Source: Exiguobacterium aurantiacum DSM 6208 | Lineage (GTDB): Bacteria; Bacillota; Bacilli; Exiguobacteriales; Exiguobacteriaceae | NCBI RefSeq assembly: GCF_000702585.1 | Contig: NZ_JNIQ01000001.1 | Span: 1,183,001-1,247,000 of the forward strand | DNA length: 64,000 nt | Direction: 5' to 3' | In this document: piece by piece, positions 8,958 to 18,801 of the stretch | How the letters are laid out: the number at the start of each line of letters is the position of its first letter | Numbering within the stretch: position 1 is the stretch's first letter | Position numbers and translations under genes: made by a program | The notes under the pieces: generated by a model | Told to the model about the DNA's origin: nothing | The model's database searches: none | The model's input: the letters and a program-made list of their open reading frames with translations, nothing else

Positions 8958-10044
8958 AACAAAAAAGAGAACAATTTTTGTCGTTGATGATACGCCTGCC
9001 AACTTGCGTTTACTCTATGATATTTTGAGTCAAGCCGATTACCATGTGCGCGTCTATCCAAATGGTAAGTTTATGCTACAGGCGATGGAACAGATAGAGC
9101 CTGATTTGATTTTATTAGATATTATGATGCCAGACATGGATGGCTATGAAGTATGTGAGATACTCCGGAGACGATATAATCCGAACATCCCTGTTATATT
9201 TTTAAGTGCACTGACCGAGTCATACGATAAAGTACGAGCATTCGAAGCCGGTGGGCAAGATTACATTACAAAGCCGATTCACCCAGAAGAGGTGTTACTG
9301 CGTCTAAACGCTCAATTAAAAAACGTGAATGAACGTGAACAATTTTCTTACAATCTCGAAGAAAAAGAAAAACAGTTACAAGAGTATCAAGAAGGTCTAG
9401 TGAAAACATTGCTTCGACTATCTGGATTGCGTGACAATGACACGGGTAATCATATCGAAAGAGTCCAAGCGCTTGCGACAAGTTTGGCTGGGATTGTTCA
9501 AAAGGAACCGGGGTCACAAGTAAATTCGATGTTTGTCGAAGCGATTCGCTTGGCTGCACCGCTACATGATATTGGAAAGATTGCCGTCCCTGATGCGATC
9601 TTGTTGAAGGAGGGCAAGCTGACCGAAGACGAATGGCTTCTCATGAGAGAACATGTTCGAGTAGGGGGAGAAGTGCTTGGTGAGCTACATCTGCAGTTTC
9701 CGGAAAACTCCTTTATCCAGATGGCTATGGACATCGCATTGTATCATCACGAGAAATGGGATGGACAAGGCTATGTCCATGGTTTATCGAAAGAAGCGAT
9801 TCCGCTTGCGGCGAGAATTGTAAGTATCGTCGATGTGTATGATGCCCTGAGGACTTTACGACCATACAAACCAGCATACACGCACCTGGAAGCATTGGAG
9901 ATGATGTGTCAAATGAAAGGCACGTTTGATCCATATTTGTTTGATCTATTCTTGACTCACGACCGGCTTTTCTCCACCGTCTTTGATTCAATCTATGAAG
10001 CGGGGCGAGTAGATTGTAACACTCAACCTCTCCTTATCATTTAA
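8947..10044 (+). CDS. Response regulator with HD-GYP domain (putative c-di-GMP phosphodiesterase)
   Basis: 365 aa with a GTG start 6 nt after AGGAG. The receiver domain (8-125) has acceptor Asp58 in [11 protein letters not shown] and Lys109. A coiled linker (128-155) leads to an HD-GYP domain with HDIGK (207-211), the downstream HH pair (YHHEKWDG) and DVYDAL. The GYP signature reads GYV. Family role: hydrolysis of c-di-GMP by a bimetal centre. Output partner of the overlapping kinase. With the cyclase at the window start, both synthesis and degradation of c-di-GMP are represented. Confidence 0.92.
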   Translation: MLIETKKRTIFVVDDTPANLRLLYDILSQADYHVRVYPNGKFMLQAMEQIEPDLILLDIMMPDMDGYEVCEILRRRYNPNIPVIFLSALTESYDKVRAFEAGGQDYITKPIHPEEVLLRLNAQLKNVNEREQFSYNLEEKEKQLQEYQEGLVKTLLRLSGLRDNDTGNHIERVQALATSLAGIVQKEPGSQVNSMFVEAIRLAAPLHDIGKIAVPDAILLKEGKLTEDEWLLMREHVRVGGEVLGELHLQFPENSFIQMAMDIALYHHEKWDGQGYVHGLSKEAIPLAARIVSIVDVYDALRTLRPYKPAYTHLEALEMMCQMKGTFDPYLFDLFLTHDRLFSTVFDSIYEAGRVDCNTQPLLII

Positions 10045-10055
10045 TAGAGGCAAAC

Positions 10056-10090
10056 AAGGTTCGGCTCCTCACGAGGTGCCGAACCTTTTA
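10056..10090 (+). terminator. Terminator of the kinase/HD-GYP operon
   Basis: AAGGTTCGGC paired with GCCGAACCTT, then TTAG. The loop also contains a short CCTC/GAGG pairing. Confidence 0.75.
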
Positions 10091-10108
10091 GTTTATCTTT
10101 ACGATCGT

Positions 10109-10480
10109 TCATGTCCGCCAAAACGATGTATGGTCAGCCTTGTCTTGTATATTGAAGGTGATGATGTCGTTCAATAAACCATAGTCGACAGCTTGATTCC
10201 ATTTGATGCGAAATAACTGTTTCGTCTGCGTGTAGCCGGACTCTTTGATGCGATTGGCGAACTGTTCAAGCGCGATCGCTTCCGGGGCGACCGCGAAATG
10301 GGCTTTGGCGACGCTGAAGGCGATGATGAACGTCCCGTGGTCAGTGAACATCGGTTGGTTCCAGGCGATGCGCTCCTCGAGATGGGGGAACGTCTGGCGT
10401 ATCCAGTCGAACACGTCGTCCAGCTTGGCGCGTCGCTCCGGGTCGTCAATCGTTGCTAAAAAGTCATCGAACGTTTCCAT
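10109..10480 (-). CDS. fra: Frataxin-like iron chaperone (YdhG/Fra, DUF1801)
   Basis: 123 aa. It matches the Bacillus YdhG/Fra pattern from end to end: WNQPMFTDHGTFI, FSVAKAHFAVAPE, then a TKQLFRIKW-like segment and DKADHTSFWRT at the C-terminus. In Bacillus this protein supplies iron for Fe-S and haem assembly. Start ATG 10480 follows TAAGGAGGACTATTC. It reads on from the rocA terminator, so it probably has its own promoter. A more distant DUF1801 protein is at 24715-25092. Confidence 0.88.
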   Translation of the reverse strand: METFDDFLATIDDPERRAKLDDVFDWIRQTFPHLEERIAWNQPMFTDHGTFIIAFSVAKAHFAVAPEAIALEQFANRIKESGYTQTKQLFRIKWNQAVDYGLLNDIITFNIQDKADHTSFWRT

Positions 10481-10495
10481 GAATAGTCCTCCTTA

Positions 10496-10529
10496 TAAAA
10501 CAAGCCCGGCTCATGTTGAGCCGGACTTG
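10496..10529 (-). terminator. Terminator of rocA
   Basis: On the minus strand AGTCCGGCTCA, a 3-nt loop, TGAGCCGGGCT, then TGTTTT. Confidence 0.8.
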
Positions 10530-10533
10530 ATGA

Positions 10534-12078
10534 TTAAAACGTCTCAGATGTCGTTTTCGCTTGCATGTGGAGCTGGATGTAATCCGGTCCGCCTGCTTTC
10601 GAGTCCGTACCTGACATGTTAAAGCCGCCGAACGGTTGGTAGCCAACGATGGCGCCTGTGCAGCCACGGTTGAAGTACAAGTTTCCGACGTGGAAGTTTT
10701 GACGCGCGTACTCTTGGTTCGAGCGGTCACGCGTGAGGACGGCACCTGTCAAACCGTACTCGGTGTTGTTGGCGATGTCGATCGCTTGTTTGAAGTCGCT
10801 CGCTTTTGTGAGCGCGACGATCGGTCCGAAAATCTCTTCTTGCATGAGGCGTGCTTTCGGGTCGACGTCTGCGACGACAGTCGGTTCGATGAAGTAGCCT
10901 GTCGAGTCGTCCGCTTTACCACCCGTGAGGATGCGTCCTTCTTCTTTGGCGACATCGAAGTACGACGTGATCTTCTTGAACGCTGACGCATCGATGACCG
11001 GTCCCATGAAGTGTTCGTTCTTCTCTGTGTTTCCGACCGAGAGTTCGTTCGTCAACTCGACGACGCGGTCGAGCACTGTGTCGTACACGCTGTCGACGAT
11101 GACGGCACGTGAACAAGCTGAACATTTCTGTCCTGAGAAGCCGAACGCCGACTTGACGATCGACTGGGCCGCGAGCTCGAGGTCTGCTGACTCGTCGACG
11201 ACGATCGTGTCTTTTCCGCCCATCTCGGCGATGACACGTTTGAGCCAGATCTGGCCGTCGTTCAACTTCGAGGCGCGCTCGTTGATGCGCAAGCCGACGT
11301 CGCGTGAACCTGTGAAGCTGATGAAGCGTGTTTTCGGATGGTCGACGAGGTAGTCACCGACTTCAGCGCCTGGTCCTGGGATGAAGTTGAGGACGCCTTT
11401 CGGAAGACCTGCCTCTTCCATCACCTCGACGAATTTCGCGGCGACGATCGGTGTCGTTGAAGCTGGCTTCAAGAGGATCGTGTTACCGGCAACGATGGCC
11501 GCGACGGCTGTCCCTGCCATGATCGCGAACGGGAAATTCCATGGGCTGATGACGATCCCGACCCCGAGTGGGATGTAGTCATAGCGGTTGTATTCGCCCG
11601 GACGGCTCTCGACTTTTTTACCTGGTTTGAGCTCGAGCATTTGACGCGCGTAGTATTCCATGAAGTCAATCGCTTCCGCCGTATCCGCGTCCGCCTCGTT
11701 CCACGGTTTGCCCGCTTCCTTCACGAGATAAGCCGAGAATTCATGCTTGCGTTTACGGACAATGTTCGCCGCTTTGAACAAGACGTCGGCACGGACGGCT
11801 GGGTCGACGTGGCGCCACGTGTCAAACGCTGTGAGTGCTTCTTGCATCGCGCGCTCTGCGAGTTCTTGGTTCGCTTTCGAGACGCGGCCGATGACCTCTT
11901 CTTTGTTTGCCGGGTTATAAGACGTGATCTTATCGTCCGTCGTCACTTTTTCCCCACCGATGACGAGCGGATAGTCTTTCCCGAGCTCACCGTTCACTTT
12001 CTCAATCGCCGCTTGGATGGCTGAGGCGTTCTCTTTGTTTGTAAAGTCTGTGAATGGTTCATGTTTGTATGGAATCAT
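10534..12078 (-). CDS. rocA: 1-pyrroline-5-carboxylate dehydrogenase
   Basis: 514 aa, full length and close to Bacillus RocA ([47 protein letters not shown]). An aldehyde dehydrogenase: catalytic Cys in [10 protein letters not shown], general-base Glu in [11 protein letters not shown]-binding FTGSRDVG. It oxidises P5C/glutamate semialdehyde to glutamate, the last step of proline and arginine breakdown. Start ATG 12078 after AAGGGGG. A cre-like palindrome sits about 30 nt upstream, which fits carbon-catabolite control. Confidence 0.95.
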   Translation of the reverse strand: MIPYKHEPFTDFTNKENASAIQAAIEKVNGELGKDYPLVIGGEKVTTDDKITSYNPANKEEVIGRVSKANQELAERAMQEALTAFDTWRHVDPAVRADVLFKAANIVRKRKHEFSAYLVKEAGKPWNEADADTAEAIDFMEYYARQMLELKPGKKVESRPGEYNRYDYIPLGVGIVISPWNFPFAIMAGTAVAAIVAGNTILLKPASTTPIVAAKFVEVMEEAGLPKGVLNFIPGPGAEVGDYLVDHPKTRFISFTGSRDVGLRINERASKLNDGQIWLKRVIAEMGGKDTIVVDESADLELAAQSIVKSAFGFSGQKCSACSRAVIVDSVYDTVLDRVVELTNELSVGNTEKNEHFMGPVIDASAFKKITSYFDVAKEEGRILTGGKADDSTGYFIEPTVVADVDPKARLMQEEIFGPIVALTKASDFKQAIDIANNTEYGLTGAVLTRDRSNQEYARQNFHVGNLYFNRGCTGAIVGYQPFGGFNMSGTDSKAGGPDYIQLHMQAKTTSETF

Positions 12079-12106
12079 TCTCGTTCCCCCTTAAAAGTGA
12101 TTATGC

Positions 12107-12120
12107 GGTTAAGCGCTTAC
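12107..12120. promoter_or_regulatory. cre-like site upstream of rocA
   Basis: GGTTAAGCGCTTAC contains the perfect palindrome TTAAGCGCTTAA less one base. It matches the core of the CcpA consensus TGWNANCGNTNWCA but deviates at the outer bases. It lies 29-42 nt upstream of the rocA start codon, where bound CcpA would block transcription. Confidence 0.4.
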
Positions 12121-12248
12121 GTCTGTATTGTATCGGAAAATTAGCCGAAATCCTAGTGAAACAATTTTCCAGAAAAGCGTGTCGTTTTCGCTCGAAATCG
12201 AGTCATGGTAGGATGAGGACAAGAGAGGTAACGAGAAAGGATGATTAA

Positions 12249-13052
12249 ATGAAGAAGTGGATGATTCCGCTCGTGCTCGTCATGATGCTCGGCGCGTGCG
12301 GCAACGAGGAAGAGCAACCGGCCGAGGAAGCGAAACGCCCGCTCCCGGAAGCGGTCGAGACCGTCTATACATCGTATCAACAGGCACTTGAAGCAGGGGA
12401 CGCCGAAGCGCTCGCCGCGGTCGACTACGCCGGCGAACGGACCGATATCCCGGCGACGGGAGCGGTGGCACGAGATCTTTCGCCCGGTGACATTTACGAA
12501 GGCTGGGTGAACGAGACCGGCGACGTCGCCTATATCGTCCATGAGATGGAAGACGGGGACGGGAACGAGCTGCCGAACCGGTTGGCGAAAGTCGCCATCA
12601 AAGACGGCGATGATTGGAAGCTCGTCGTCACCCCGGCCGTGCTCCCGGTTGAGGTGATCGGTGAGGTCGGAGAACTGTTGACAGGCATCGAGGCGAACGA
12701 ATACGGCGTCAACCCGGAGGCGAACGCCCGTCTCGCCGACGTACCGGAAGATGAGGCCGGGCCGATCTACGACCGCGTCAACGCCCAGACCGACTACGTC
12801 GCGCTCGAGGCCGACAACAACGTGTTCTTGTTGCTGTCGGAGACGCTCACCGTCCCGGAGAACCAACAAGTGATGGTCGAGTACTTCGAGGCGTACGTGA
12901 AGTGGTATGATGAGAATGAAGACGGCTTGCGCGAGGCGGCCGCGACCGAAGACCCGGTCGACTATTTGGAAGTGCTCGAACCGCTCAAACAAAAACTAGA
13001 ACAAGCGATCGACGGCTATGACGAGCGACTCGTCGACCCGTCGTTCGGCTGA
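12249..13052 (+). CDS. Putative lipoprotein of unknown function
   Basis: 267 aa. A short signal peptide (MKKWMIPLVLVMMLGAC) ends in lipobox LGAC, so Cys17 should be lipidated and the protein anchored outside the membrane. The mature part is very acidic and starts with a Glu-rich linker (EEEQPAEEA). I recognise no domain; the first 110 residues after the linker could be a small NTF2-like or DUF4878-like fold (inference). ATG 12249 after AAAGGATGA. bcp follows 12 nt downstream and is probably co-transcribed. Confidence 0.75.
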   Translation: MKKWMIPLVLVMMLGACGNEEEQPAEEAKRPLPEAVETVYTSYQQALEAGDAEALAAVDYAGERTDIPATGAVARDLSPGDIYEGWVNETGDVAYIVHEMEDGDGNELPNRLAKVAIKDGDDWKLVVTPAVLPVEVIGEVGELLTGIEANEYGVNPEANARLADVPEDEAGPIYDRVNAQTDYVALEADNNVFLLLSETLTVPENQQVMVEYFEAYVKWYDENEDGLREAAATEDPVDYLEVLEPLKQKLEQAIDGYDERLVDPSFG

Positions 13053-13064
13053 GGAGGCATTCAC

Positions 13065-13502
13065 ATGTTAGCACCGACATTCACGTTACCGAACCAAAAC
13101 GGCGACATGATCTCGCTTGAACAGTACCGCGGCCAAAAAGTCGTGTTGTACTTCTATCCGAAAGACGCGACACCGGGCTGCACGACCGAGGCGTGCGATT
13201 TCCGCGACGCGATGCCGAAGCTCGAAGGTGCCGTCGTCATCGGCATCTCGGCCGACAGTCAGAAGAAGCATCAAAACTTCATCAACAAGCATGAGCTCCC
13301 GTTCGACTTGCTCGTCGACGCTGACCATGAAGTGTCGGAGCTTTACGGCGTCTGGCAACTGAAGAAGAATTACGGGAAAGAGTATTACGGCATCGTCCGT
13401 TCGACGTTCCTCATCAACGAGGACGGCTATATCGAACAAGAATGGCGGAGCGTCAAAGTGAAAGGGCACGTCGACGAGGTCGTCGCGGCCATCACCTCAT
13501 AA
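13065..13502 (+). CDS. bcp: Thioredoxin-dependent thiol peroxidase (Bcp/PrxQ)
   Basis: 145 aa. YFYPKDATPGCTTEACDFRD holds peroxidatic Cys39 and the resolving Cys44 of the PrxQ/BCP class; RSTFLINEDG further on is also typical. It reduces hydroperoxides using thioredoxin. Start ATG 13065 after GAGGAGG. It begins close to the first beta strand, a few residues shorter than Bacillus YgaF. Confidence 0.94.
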   Translation: MLAPTFTLPNQNGDMISLEQYRGQKVVLYFYPKDATPGCTTEACDFRDAMPKLEGAVVIGISADSQKKHQNFINKHELPFDLLVDADHEVSELYGVWQLKKNYGKEYYGIVRSTFLINEDGYIEQEWRSVKVKGHVDEVVAAITS

Positions 13503-13507
13503 GGACG

Positions 13508-13538
13508 GGCGGTCTCCTGAAAAGGAGGCCGTTTTTTT
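13508..13538 (+). terminator. Terminator after bcp
   Basis: CGGTCTCCT-GAAA-AGGAGGCCG followed by seven T. Confidence 0.88.
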
Positions 13539-13725
13539 GTGCGTGACGTTTACAATTTGATGTCAATTCAGCACGGTGTGATCGTATGTATATGAACGCT
13601 TGAGACGGTTTGTGACAAGTTGTTTACGCTGTAATCGACCGATTTGACGCGGGGAGAACTTGACGAGTATGTGAATGTTCTGAAAAATGGGAAGGGCAAC
13701 GGCACTACATAGGGGGAACGAACAG

Positions 13726-15084
13726 ATGGCACAATTTGAGAACTGGTTGACAGCGTTATCGGACCTTGTCTGGGGTCCACACTTACTTATTTTATTGATC
13801 GGGACGGGGATCTTTTTGACCGTCCGGCTCGGCTTCATCCAAGTGACAAGACTTGGGTTCGGCTTGAGAGAAGCGTTTACCCCCAAGACGAAAGATGAAC
13901 AGAAGAAGCAACGGGGGGACATCACCCATTTCCAAGCGCTCATGACCGCGCTCGCCGCGACGGTCGGGACCGGGAACATGGTCGGCGTCGCCACGGCGGT
14001 CGTCCTTGGTGGACCAGGCGCAATCGTCTGGATGTGGTTGTCTGGGTTTATCGGCATGGCGACGAAATATGCCGAGGCGATTCTCGCCGTCAAATATCGC
14101 GTCGTCGATGAGCGGGGCGAGATTGCCGGCGGACCGATGTATTACTTGGAACACGGTTTGAAAAAACGTTGGCTCGGCATGACGTTCGCCTTTTTCGCGG
14201 CCATCGCGGCGTTCGGCATCGGAAACGGCGTCCAAACGAATTCGATCAGTCTCGCGCTCAACACGTCGTTCGGCGTACCGATGCTCGTGACAGGGATCGC
14301 GCTCATGGTGCTGACGGCGTTCGTCATTCTTGGCGGGGTGAAGTCGATCGGGAAAGTCGTCGGCGTGTTCGTGCCGATCATGATTTTCGCCTACGTCGGC
14401 GGTGGTCTCACCATTCTCGTCATGAACGCGGAGTTGATCCCGTCAGCGTTCGCGACCATCTTCGAGAGTACGTTCAGCGCCGAAGCGATCGGCGGCGGGG
14501 CGCTCGGTGCCGCGATTCGATACGGGGTCGCCCGCGGGGTGTTCTCGAACGAGGCCGGTCTCGGTTCGGCACCGATTGCGGCGGCTGCCGCGAAGACCGA
14601 TTTCCCGGGACGACAAGCGCTCGTCTCGATGACGCAAGTATTGATCGATACACTGATCGTCTGCTCGATCACAGGTTTGACGATCGTCATGAGCGGTCAA
14701 TACGCGAGCGGTCTTCAAGGGATCGAGTTGACGCAAGCGTCGTTCGCTTACTTCCTCGGCCCGGTCGGGGAACTGATCGTCACCGTCTCGCTCGTCTTCT
14801 TCGCCTTCTCGACTGTGATCGGTTGGTGTTATTACGGAGAACGGTCGATTTATTACTTATTCGGTGAGCGGTCGATCGTACCTTACCGAGTCATGTACAT
14901 CATTGTCGCCGGACTAGGCGCCATGACGACGAACTTGAACCTCATCTGGGCCATCTCGGACGTGTTCAACGGATTGATGGCGATCCCGAACTTGATCGGG
15001 TTGTTGTTCTTGTCCGGTGTCGTCGTCGCGGAGACGAAACGGTTTGAACTTGAAATGAAGAAAGAAAAACAGCAAGCCGCATGA
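13726..15084 (+). CDS. Sodium:alanine/glycine symporter (AGCS family)
   Basis: 452 aa with about 10-11 membrane helices. Family signatures: ALAATVGTGNMVGVATA, GGPGAIVWMW, KYAEAILAVKYR and the FSNEAGLGSAPIAAAAA segment. It imports alanine or glycine with sodium or protons. ATG 13726 is chosen because AGGGGG lies 9 nt upstream and the protein then starts like homologues (MAQFENWL); an in-frame ATG at 13687 would add 13 unlikely residues. It has its own terminator; the 188-bp upstream gap has no gene. Confidence 0.92.
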   Translation: MAQFENWLTALSDLVWGPHLLILLIGTGIFLTVRLGFIQVTRLGFGLREAFTPKTKDEQKKQRGDITHFQALMTALAATVGTGNMVGVATAVVLGGPGAIVWMWLSGFIGMATKYAEAILAVKYRVVDERGEIAGGPMYYLEHGLKKRWLGMTFAFFAAIAAFGIGNGVQTNSISLALNTSFGVPMLVTGIALMVLTAFVILGGVKSIGKVVGVFVPIMIFAYVGGGLTILVMNAELIPSAFATIFESTFSAEAIGGGALGAAIRYGVARGVFSNEAGLGSAPIAAAAAKTDFPGRQALVSMTQVLIDTLIVCSITGLTIVMSGQYASGLQGIELTQASFAYFLGPVGELIVTVSLVFFAFSTVIGWCYYGERSIYYLFGERSIVPYRVMYIIVAGLGAMTTNLNLIWAISDVFNGLMAIPNLIGLLFLSGVVVAETKRFELEMKKEKQQAA

Positions 15085-15087
15085 CAA

Positions 15088-15119
15088 AAGGACGCATTCC
15101 CATTTGGGAGTGCGTCCTT
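15088..15119. terminator. Bidirectional terminator between AGCS and MCP genes
   Basis: AAGGACGCA-TTCCC/GGGAG-TGCGTCCTT: a long perfect outer stem shared by converging genes. The T-run is better on the minus strand. Confidence 0.8.
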
Positions 15120-15123
15120 GTCG

Positions 15124-16827
15124 TTATACTTTGAACTGGCCGATCAGTTCATTCAACTCGTCCATCTTTTGTTGCGACATCTCGGTCGCCCGGTTCAATT
15201 CACCGAATCGATCGACCGAGAGCGTCACTTTCTCAGCGATGTCTTGCGTGCCGAGGGCGCCGTTGTTCACCGTGACGGCGACGTCCTGGATGACGGAGAT
15301 CATGTTCGACGTCAACTGTTCAAGCTCAGCGGCGGCGTCCGCGAACTCGGAAGCGGTCGTCTCGAACCGTCCCGCATCCTCGCTGTACTGTTCAGCCGCT
15401 TCTTCGAGCTGGTCGTAGTCTTTGACGACGTTCGTGTCGAGGAACGTGAGCATCTCGCTCGATGTCTCGTTCAAATGGTCGACTGATTGGAGCACGGTAG
15501 CCGAGATCGCTTGGATGCGCTCGACGGTCGTCCGGCTCGTCTCGGCGAGCTTACGAATCTCGTCGGCGACGACGGCGAATCCGCGTCCTGCCTCCCCGGC
15601 CCGGGCCGCTTCGATCGAGGCGTTCAAAGACAACAAGTTCGTCTGGGCGGCGATGTCTAAAATGTCGTTCGTGAGCGTCGCGATCTCGCGTACCGCCTTG
15701 GCGTCTTGCATCGCCCGTTCTAATCGGTGCCGGGTCGAATCGAGCACGTCGAGGGCGGACGATTTCGCCTCGACGGCATGGCCGCGCAAGGCGACCGCGC
15801 GGGCGTCGACACGCTTCGCCTCGTCTTTCCGTTCCGCAGCCATCGACACGATGTGATGGAGCGTCCGTTCCATGTCCGAGGCCGACGCGTTCATCTCTTG
15901 GGCGCTCGCGGCCGTCTGTTGCATACCGGCCGTCAAATCCTCGGTCGTCGCCGCCGTCGTCGTCATGTACGTGTCGAGCGCTTTCAGCTCTTCATACGTG
16001 TTCGCCGATTGGGCCGCCACGCCGCGGGAGACATCGTTCACTTGCAAGATGAGCTGTCTCAAATTGGCGATGAATTGGTTAAAGTCACGCGCGAGCCCTG
16101 AGAACTCGTCACGGCGTTTCACCGGAATCGCCGTCGTCAAGTCGCCTTCGCTCGTCGCGAGTTCACGCATCTTCACTTTGAACTCGTTTAACGGTTCGAA
16201 GATCGAGCGGAAGATGAACAGCATCATGAGCACGGTGAAAATGGCAGCGGCGGCTAGGATGACGATGAGCGTGAGCTGCACTTGTTCAAACAGCGCCTCG
16301 CCTTGTTCCGTGTCGGAGATGATGGCGTCACGGTTCAAGTTGACGAGAAGGCCGAGCGTGTTCGACAGCGCATCCGCACTCGGCGTCGCCGTGTCGCGGA
16401 TATACGCCTCGGCCTCAGCTTGGCCTTCCTCGTTTGAGATGCGCAATAGTTCGGCGATGTTCGCTTGGAACGTCGTCCACTGCGCCTCGGCCTGGTCGAA
16501 CAGTTCTTGGTCAGCTTGTGTGATGATCGTCGATTCATAGCCGCTCATCCGTTGCTTTAAAATCGTGACGCCCGTCTCGACGTCGCGTTCGACGTTCTGT
16601 TTCGTCACTTCGTCCTCGACGAGAGCGTGTCGAATCAAATGGCGGCGTATCTCGAGCAACTGTTTGTCGACTTGATGAATCTGGTCCATGCCTGGCACCC
16701 ACGACACGGTCATGTCTTCTTGTGCGGCCTTCGAGGCGTTCAAGGCGTACAACGCATAACCGCTCACGCCGAGCAACAAGACGAGCAAGACGGTGAACGC
16801 GGCAATCAGTTTATTCCGGATTGACAT
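15124..16827 (-). CDS. Methyl-accepting chemotaxis protein
   Basis: 567 aa. N-terminal membrane helix, a periplasm-facing helical sensor of about 165 residues (four-helix-bundle type), a second helix ([20 protein letters not shown]), a HAMP domain, then the long cytoplasmic coiled-coil with the CheA/CheW tip [21 protein letters not shown]. It ends without a pentapeptide tether. The start ATG 16827 (MSIRNKL) is preceded by GGGGAGGAT; an in-frame ATG at 16935 would add 36 residues with no signal. Ligand unknown. Confidence 0.92.
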   Translation of the reverse strand: MSIRNKLIAAFTVLLVLLLGVSGYALYALNASKAAQEDMTVSWVPGMDQIHQVDKQLLEIRRHLIRHALVEDEVTKQNVERDVETGVTILKQRMSGYESTIITQADQELFDQAEAQWTTFQANIAELLRISNEEGQAEAEAYIRDTATPSADALSNTLGLLVNLNRDAIISDTEQGEALFEQVQLTLIVILAAAAIFTVLMMLFIFRSIFEPLNEFKVKMRELATSEGDLTTAIPVKRRDEFSGLARDFNQFIANLRQLILQVNDVSRGVAAQSANTYEELKALDTYMTTTAATTEDLTAGMQQTAASAQEMNASASDMERTLHHIVSMAAERKDEAKRVDARAVALRGHAVEAKSSALDVLDSTRHRLERAMQDAKAVREIATLTNDILDIAAQTNLLSLNASIEAARAGEAGRGFAVVADEIRKLAETSRTTVERIQAISATVLQSVDHLNETSSEMLTFLDTNVVKDYDQLEEAAEQYSEDAGRFETTASEFADAAAELEQLTSNMISVIQDVAVTVNNGALGTQDIAEKVTLSVDRFGELNRATEMSQQKMDELNELIGQFKV

Positions 16828-16997
16828 AGTGATCCTCCCCATATGTACAGTCTTCTCTTTAAGCATAAGGAGATTGGGCCGTTCATCGAATAGCCGTTTT
16901 TGGAAACGAGTCAATGTTCGGGTCAGATTTCCCATGTTTGTAAAAAATGAAGCTGATTTTTGCCGGATTGGATTTTCTTTTTTGTCTTATGAAATAG

Positions 16998-17006
16998 TGG
17001 TATGAT
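16998..17006 (+). promoter_or_regulatory. Extended -10 promoter of gatCAB
   Basis: TGG-TATGAT, an extended -10 element, ends 38 nt before the gatC start. The -35 region is only a T-rich stretch. Confidence 0.45.
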
Positions 17007-17044
17007 AAGGAGCGATGTATGAAAACATGTTGGAGGTGTGAAGA

Positions 17045-17335
17045 TTGACTCGAATCACAGAAGATGAAGTACGGCACGTCGCCGGGCTCGCCCGACTGGC
17101 GATCACTGATGATGAAGTGACGCACTTCACGGAGCAATTGACAAAAATTCTCGAGTTCGCTGAGCAACTCGATGAGCTTGATACGACGGGCGTCATCCCG
17201 ACGACCCATGCCCTAGATTTGAAAAACGTACTACGCAAAGACGAGGTCCGCCCGTCGCTTCCGCGCGAGGAAGTCGAACGGATGGCGCCTGATTGGGAAA
17301 ACGGTCAAGTCCGTGTCCCAGCCGTCTTTGAATAA
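17045..17335 (+). CDS. gatC: Aspartyl/glutamyl-tRNA amidotransferase subunit C
   Basis: 96 aa, usual size, TTG start 6 nt after GGAGGTG. Conserved GatC features: [14 protein letters not shown] near the N-terminus and [15 protein letters not shown] in the C-terminal half. It stabilises GatA in the enzyme that converts Glu-tRNA(Gln) to Gln-tRNA(Gln). First gene of gatCAB. Confidence 0.95.
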   Translation: MTRITEDEVRHVAGLARLAITDDEVTHFTEQLTKILEFAEQLDELDTTGVIPTTHALDLKNVLRKDEVRPSLPREEVERMAPDWENGQVRVPAVFE

Positions 17336-17346
17336 GGAGGCCCCAC

Positions 17347-18789
17347 ATGAGTTTATTCGATCACGGTGTAGCGAAGCTACATACCTTATTAAAAGAAGGC
17401 GAGGTCTCGGTGACGGACCTCGTCAAAGAGTCGTTCGATCAAATCGAGCGCACAGATGAGAAAGTCGGTGCGTTTTTAACGCTCAACGAAGATGCGTTCG
17501 AGCAGGCGAAACGGATGGACGACCTCGCGAAGACAGCGGACAATCCGCTCTTCGGATTGCCGATCGGCGTCAAAGACAACATCGTCACGAAAGGGACACG
17601 CACGACGTGTGCCTCGAAGTTCCTCGAGAACTTCGTACCGGCCCATGACGCGACGGTCGTCGAGCGTCTGCATGACGCCGGTGCCGTCACGATCGGGAAG
17701 CTCAACATGGACGAGTTCGCGATGGGCTCATCGAACGAGAACTCGGCGTTCAAAGTCGTTCGCAACCCATGGGACACAACCCGCGTACCAGGTGGTTCGT
17801 CAGGCGGTTCGGCGGCGACGGTCGCAGCCGGCCAAGTGCTGTTTAGCCTCGGTTCGGATACGGGCGGTTCGATTCGTCAACCGGCCGCGTATTGCGGTGT
17901 CGTCGGCATGAAGCCGACGTACGGCCTCGTCTCACGTTACGGTCTCGTCGCGTTCGCCTCGTCGCTCGACCAGATCGGTCCGCTCACGCGCAGCGTCGAA
18001 GACAACGCCTACTTGTTGAACGCGATCGCCGGACATTGCGAGATGGACTCGACGTCATCGACGGTCGACCTCCCAGACTACACGAAGTCGCTTCATGGCG
18101 ATATCAAAGGCTTGAAGCTCGCTTTGCCTAAAGAATTCATGGCAGAAGGTGTCTCGGACGGTGTCCGCAAACAGATCGAACAAGCGATCGACACGCTCAA
18201 GTCGCTCGGTGCGACGGTCGAGACGGTCTCGCTCCCGACGGTGAAATATGCGCTCCCGACGTACTACTTGCTCGCTTCGTCTGAAGCGTCTTCGAACCTC
18301 GCCCGCTTCGACGGCATCCGTTACGGACGCCGCGCCGAAGCCGACGCGCTCGAAGAAGTGTTCACGTACTCGCGTGAGCAAGGGTTCGGCGAAGAAGTGA
18401 AGCGCCGCATCATGCTCGGAACGTACGCTCTTAGCTCTGGGTACTACGATGCGTTCTATAAGAAGTCGCAACAAGTCCGCACGCTCATGAAGCAAGACTT
18501 CGCAAAAGTGTTCGAGAAGTACGATGCGATCATCGGACCGACGGCACCGACGACGGCGTTCAAACTCGGTGACCAACTCGAAGACCCGCTCACGATGTAC
18601 GCCAACGATATCATGACGATCCCGGTCAACTTGGCGGGCGTACCGGCCATCTCGGTCCCGGCCGGCTTGTCAGAAGGACTCCCGGTCGGTCTTCAAATCA
18701 TCGGGAACCATTACAGTGAACCAACACTCTACCGCGTGGCCCATGCTTTCGAACAAGCAAACGGCGGTTTCAAAATGCCACAGCTTTAA
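17347..18789 (+). CDS. gatA: Aspartyl/glutamyl-tRNA amidotransferase subunit A
   Basis: 480 aa. Amidase-signature enzyme: Lys76 in GVKDN, Ser151 in GGSSGGSAA, nucleophile Ser175 in [10 protein letters not shown]. It releases ammonia from glutamine and channels it to GatB. ATG 17347 follows AAGGAGG; gatC ends 11 nt upstream and gatB starts 12 nt downstream. Confidence 0.97.
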   Translation: MSLFDHGVAKLHTLLKEGEVSVTDLVKESFDQIERTDEKVGAFLTLNEDAFEQAKRMDDLAKTADNPLFGLPIGVKDNIVTKGTRTTCASKFLENFVPAHDATVVERLHDAGAVTIGKLNMDEFAMGSSNENSAFKVVRNPWDTTRVPGGSSGGSAATVAAGQVLFSLGSDTGGSIRQPAAYCGVVGMKPTYGLVSRYGLVAFASSLDQIGPLTRSVEDNAYLLNAIAGHCEMDSTSSTVDLPDYTKSLHGDIKGLKLALPKEFMAEGVSDGVRKQIEQAIDTLKSLGATVETVSLPTVKYALPTYYLLASSEASSNLARFDGIRYGRRAEADALEEVFTYSREQGFGEEVKRRIMLGTYALSSGYYDAFYKKSQQVRTLMKQDFAKVFEKYDAIIGPTAPTTAFKLGDQLEDPLTMYANDIMTIPVNLAGVPAISVPAGLSEGLPVGLQIIGNHYSEPTLYRVAHAFEQANGGFKMPQL

Positions 18790-18801
18790 GGAGGACGGAC
18801 G

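Noticed and set aside
15118-16540. Several long plus-strand frames inside the chemotaxis receptor gene
   Set aside because: All are antisense shadows of a gene with complete HAMP and signalling domains.
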